From positions 1 to 8,307 of the forward strand of contig MNXL01000209.1 in NCBI GenBank assembly GCA_001871755.1: a stretch of DNA of 8,307 nt. The letters are read 5' to 3'. Within the stretch, counting starts at the first letter, position 1, and each line of letters opens with the position of its first letter. Both the position numbers and the translations under genes were made by a program. Source of the DNA: Anaerolineae bacterium CG2_30_64_16 (lineage in GTDB: Bacteria; Chloroflexota; Anaerolineae; CG2-30-64-16). Below the pieces are notes generated by a model. It had not been told where the DNA came from and did no database searches. It was given only the letters and a program-made list of their open reading frames with translations. Below, in pieces: positions 5,808 to 8,307 of this stretch.

Positions 5808-6946
5808 TGACGGCGCGAGCACGCAAAGACGGTTTGGGCGCGCTCCGAGGGGATCGTGCTGACGTAATGAAGGTCAATCTCTTCCTCACCTGCCTGGGTG
5901 AAAACTTCTTCTCACCGGTGCTCAAGGACATGGTGAGCCTGCTCGAGCGGCTGGGCGCGCGGTGTGAAGTGCCTGAGGGGCAAACTTGCTGCGGCCAGCC
6001 GTTCTTCAACAGCGGCTATCAGACCCAGGCGATCGGCCCGGCTCGCCAGTGGCTGAAGGTCTTCGGGCGCACCCACGGCTACATCGTGGCCCCGTCCGGG
6101 TCGTGTGTCGAGTTTGTTCGCCACCGCTATCCTGAGCTTTTCCCGTTCGGCACCCCGGAACACGCACTGGCTCAGGACATCAGCCACCGCACCTTTGAGT
6201 TCACCGAATTCCTCACCAAGGTGCTGAAGGTGACCGATGTTGGCGCGTCGTTCCCTCACCGGGTAACCTACCATGCTTCCTGTCATCTCCTGCGGGGCCT
6301 CGGCCTGCGCGATGAGCCAAAGCAGTTGTCGGCTGCCGTAAGGGGCCTTGAATACATCCCCCTGCCGGCAGAGGAAACCTGCTGTGGTTTCGGCGGTATC
6401 TTCAGCGTGGTTTACCCCGAGGTATCGCGTTCCATTTCCCACATCATCGCCCCTGCCGTCCATTTGACAAAGGAAGGTATTGCGGAGCTCTTTCGCGCAA
6501 AACTGGGGGTGGATGCGCCGGCCGAGCCAGTCCAGCTTGCGGCCATCGCCCGCGCCCGGCTGCGTGAGGCGTTTCTGGCGGCAGACATGGGCATATCCGG
6601 CGCCAACTTCATGGTGGCTGAGACGGGCACGCTGGTGATTGTCAGCAATGAGGGCAACGGCCGCATGTGCACCACCCTGCCGCCGCTCCACGTGGCCGTT
6701 GTTGGGATCGATAAGGTCGTGCCCGACATGGAGAGCCTGGATGTGCTGCTTAAGCTACTGCCGCGCAGCGCGACCGGTCAGAAGATGACGTGCTACACCT
6801 CGTTCATCACGGGACCCAGCCGGAATCCCGAAGAAGGTGGGCCGCAGGAACTTCACCTGGTGCTGCTGGACAACGGCCGTACGCGCGTACTGAGGGACGT
6901 CGCTGCTCGCGAGACCTGCTGTGCATTCGCTGTGGTGTCTGTCTGA
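5804..6946 (+). CDS. LutA-LutB in-frame fusion left by a deletion
   Basis: LutA and LutB are iron-sulfur subunits of the LutABC system that oxidises L-lactate to pyruvate. The first part is LutA: typical family sequence starts at M22 (ATG 5867, MKVNLFLTCLGE), with CCG motifs at TCCGQPFF (61-68) and TCCGFGG (192-198) plus SCH (159-161). Immediately after PEVSRSI (205-211) the protein becomes LutB: SHIIAPAVH (212-220) and a LUD-type core, ADMGISGANFMVAETGTLVIV (260-280). The LutA tail, with its last conserved cysteine region, and about the first 140 residues of LutB are absent, so one deletion of perhaps 550-650 bases probably joined them near 6431-6439. The frame then shifts near 6911-6913 and ends in ten or so foreign residues. 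ATG 5804 overlaps the preceding stop; 5867 fits the family better. Probably not functional. Confidence 0.8.
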   Translation: MMTARARKDGLGALRGDRADVMKVNLFLTCLGENFFSPVLKDMVSLLERLGARCEVPEGQTCCGQPFFNSGYQTQAIGPARQWLKVFGRTHGYIVAPSGSCVEFVRHRYPELFPFGTPEHALAQDISHRTFEFTEFLTKVLKVTDVGASFPHRVTYHASCHLLRGLGLRDEPKQLSAAVRGLEYIPLPAEETCCGFGGIFSVVYPEVSRSISHIIAPAVHLTKEGIAELFRAKLGVDAPAEPVQLAAIARARLREAFLAADMGISGANFMVAETGTLVIVSNEGNGRMCTTLPPLHVAVVGIDKVVPDMESLDVLLKLLPRSATGQKMTCYTSFITGPSRNPEEGGPQELHLVLLDNGRTRVLRDVAARETCCAFAVVSV

Positions 6947-7512
6947 ACGTCTGTCCGGTATACAATCACGCGGGCGGGCATGCCTTCGACTGCACCTACT
7001 CCGGTCCAAGCGGCTCGATCCTTTCGCCGCAACTGCTGGGTGTCAAAGTTGCGGGCGATCTGCCGTTCGCGTCCTCGTTATGCGGCGCATGCGCAGTATA
7101 CTGCCCCGTCAACATACCCATCCCGGAGATCTTGATCCATCTGCGCCGGCGCGTGGCAGAGGGTGATCAGGTGGATGGGCCGGCGATAGCGCCTGTTGCG
7201 GTTGCCGGCGCCCGAGCCGGCGCACTGGCCTTGTCACTGCCCTGGCTGTACGAGTTCGGTTCACAGGCGCTCAGGGTGCTTCAGGCGCCGCTGCGCCGGG
7301 GGAACTGGCTGCCATCGCTGCCGCCACCAGCCAACCGCTGGACGATGGTGCGGCCGATGCCCGCCTTCAACGCCAGTTTTCGGCAGTGGTGGCGAGTGCG
7401 CACACCGGAAGGCCGTGACCGTGTCCGACGGCGGCGCATTCTTGCCGGGGCGTTGGCGGCCGGCCTGGTCGCAGCAGCCCTGAGAGGGTGGACGTTCCGT
7501 AGACGCAAATGA
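6913..7512 (+). pseudogene. lutB: 3' part of lutB: ferredoxin-type [4Fe-4S] domain, frameshifted from its 5' part
   Basis: Continuation of LutB in the next frame. A base is missing at about 6911-6913: the upstream frame reads LLDNGRTRVLRDVAAR, and family-like sequence resumes at GAC 6913 as DLLCIRCGVCLNVCPVY. Two iron-sulfur cysteine clusters are visible: C-x2-C-x2-C-x3-CP at CIRCGVCLNVCP (6922-6957) and CGACAVYCPVNIPIPE (about 7081-7128). The C-terminal region is rich in Pro, Arg and Trp and ends with a hydrophobic stretch, ILAGALAAGLVAAALRGW, flanked by arginines, which could be a membrane anchor or just a hydrophobic tail. The open frame can be traced back to 6790, but that upstream part is only the wrong frame of the fused gene. 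Independent expression would need an internal start, for which I see no good ribosome site. Confidence 0.8.
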
Positions 7513-7554
7513 AGGACTTGTGCGCACTTCGTAATCAGGGAAAGTAGCTTCGCA

Positions 7555-8220
7555 ATGACATCAGGCGCAAAATCTGCACGAGATGAAATCCTGGACGGTA
7601 TTCGTATCGCGCTCAGCCGCCGCCCCGGTCAACCGGCGCCACCCGTGCCGCCAACGACTCGTGTGCCAGCGCGCGTTCCCGGCAGCGTCGATGATGAAAT
7701 CACGATGCTGTTGGATGAGATCAGCAAGTTGGGCGGGCGGACACGCCGGCTGGACGCGGACGGGCTCAAGGACGCGCTGGTCGATCTGATACAGGTCGAA
7801 ACGATCCGAAAGGCGACCTTGTGGCAGACCACCGAGTTACAGGCGCTCGGCGTGTTGGAAATCTTGGCGGGCCTGGGTGTTGAGATTGTGCCCTCACAGG
7901 CTGGCAAGGATGCGCTGGCGCGATGCGATCTGGGCGTGACCGGGGTTGAAATGGCGTTGCCAGAGACAGGCACGTTGGTATTGCGCGCATCGCCTGAGCG
8001 CTCGCGTGCGGTTTCGCTGCTGCCGCGTGTGCATCTGGCGCTGGTGCGACCGGCAAACCTGCGTGCTGATCTGGAGACCGTGCTTCGAGAGATGCGCACA
8101 GACCCGTACTTTGTCTTCGTGACCGGCCCCAGTCGCACAGCGGATATCGAGCTGACCGTGACAATTGGCGTCCATGGTCCGCAGGTGTTGTATAGTATTA
8201 CCCCGCGACATTTGCGTTGA
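7555..8220 (+). CDS. lutC: LutC, LUD-domain lactate utilisation protein
   Basis: Third component of the LutABC lactate oxidation system; its exact role in the complex is less defined than the iron-sulfur subunits. 221 residues, close to the usual 200-240. Family features: an N-terminal helix with RDEILDGIRIAL (9-20), a Pro-rich linker (about 24-43), the LUD motif DLGVTGVEMALPETGTLVL (125-143), and the C-terminal TGPSRTADIELTVTIGVHGP (190-209). No lesions are visible, unlike lutA and lutB directly upstream. ATG 7555 is 42 bases after the lutB stop; the only purine-rich stretch, AGGGAAAG (7537-7544), is 10 bases or more away, so the ribosome site is weak and expression may depend on upstream translation. 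It is the last gene of the operon. LutC without working LutA/LutB is unlikely to support lactate oxidation. Confidence 0.93.
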   Translation: MTSGAKSARDEILDGIRIALSRRPGQPAPPVPPTTRVPARVPGSVDDEITMLLDEISKLGGRTRRLDADGLKDALVDLIQVETIRKATLWQTTELQALGVLEILAGLGVEIVPSQAGKDALARCDLGVTGVEMALPETGTLVLRASPERSRAVSLLPRVHLALVRPANLRADLETVLREMRTDPYFVFVTGPSRTADIELTVTIGVHGPQVLYSITPRHLR

Positions 8221-8237
8221 TCGCGAGAATCTTCCTT

Positions 8238-8297
8238 ACCACGAAGACACCAAGACACAAAGCCTTTGAGACCTTCGTGTTTTTGTGCCTTTGTGGT
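8238..8297. repeat. Long imperfect inverted repeat built of 8-base units, after lutC
   Basis: Two 25-base arms (8238-8262 and 8273-8297) face each other around a 10-base loop. 20 positions pair normally and two more can pair as G-T. Each arm is itself about three copies of an octamer: CACGAAGA, CACCAAGA, CACAAAGC on the left, and CTTCGTGT, TTTTGTGC, CTTTGTGG on the right. It starts 17 bases after the lutC stop and could end the operon's transcript, though there is no T-run after the stem. Similar CACGAAGA-type intergenic repeats are, from memory, frequent in Chloroflexota and some other phyla. Confidence 0.7.
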
Positions 8298-8307
8298 GAT
8301 AGGTTCG

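Noticed and set aside
5912..6691. 259-codon minus-strand open frame
   Set aside because: Antisense to the LutA-LutB fusion, which has multiple iron-sulfur and LUD motifs; the shadow frame has none.
8238..8297. CRISPR array
   Set aside because: Units are only 8 bases with no spacers and are arranged as an inverted pair.

Overview
The window looks like a chromosomal sugar and lactate catabolic locus of a moderately high-GC bacterium. Chloroflexota is my best guess, from general resemblance of the proteins and the octamer inverted repeat at the right end; no marker gene confirms it. Promoters read as ordinary sigma70 type (TTGACA, 17 bp, TATAAT-like).

Layout. 1-650: an IS200-type insertion sequence (tnpA only, HUH/Y1 transposase) with hairpins at both ends; tnpA carries an in-frame amber codon. 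671-1378 (-): GntR/FCD regulator. 1560-2210 (-): broken DapA-family aldolase gene. 2257-4284 (-): intact GH36-type alpha-galactosidase-like enzyme. 4285-4563: divergent control region. 4564-8220 (+): an apparent operon of a frameshifted VOC-fold gene, a second GntR/FCD regulator, a lutA-lutB fusion, a frameshifted lutB 3' part and an intact lutC. 8238-8297: a long imperfect inverted repeat after the operon.

The most notable feature is regulatory. Three promoters (before the first gntR, before the GH36 gene and before the VOC/lut operon) have the same build: a -35 at or one base from TTGACA, exactly 17 bp, a -10 starting TAT, then a palindrome of half-site about ACGGTTAA, 3 bp, TTAACCGT at or just after the predicted transcription start. 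This ties both arms of the locus into one likely GntR-controlled regulon, autoregulated through the first gntR. The two regulators have nearly the same recognition helix and could compete for or share these sites.

Function (inference). A cytoplasmic glycosidase, a DapA-family aldolase/lyase and the iron-sulfur lactate oxidation system LutABC fit a pathway in which a sugar is released, converted to a 2-keto-3-deoxy acid, cleaved to pyruvate plus lactaldehyde or lactate, and the lactate oxidised. Much of it is damaged here: an internal deletion and two frameshifts in the aldolase, a one-base frameshift in the VOC gene, a deletion fusing lutA to lutB followed by a frameshift, and the nonsense codon in tnpA. 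Both regulators, GH36, lutC and all three operators are intact. Either the locus is decaying in place or some single-base lesions are sequence errors; the two large deletions and the amber codon are harder to explain as errors.
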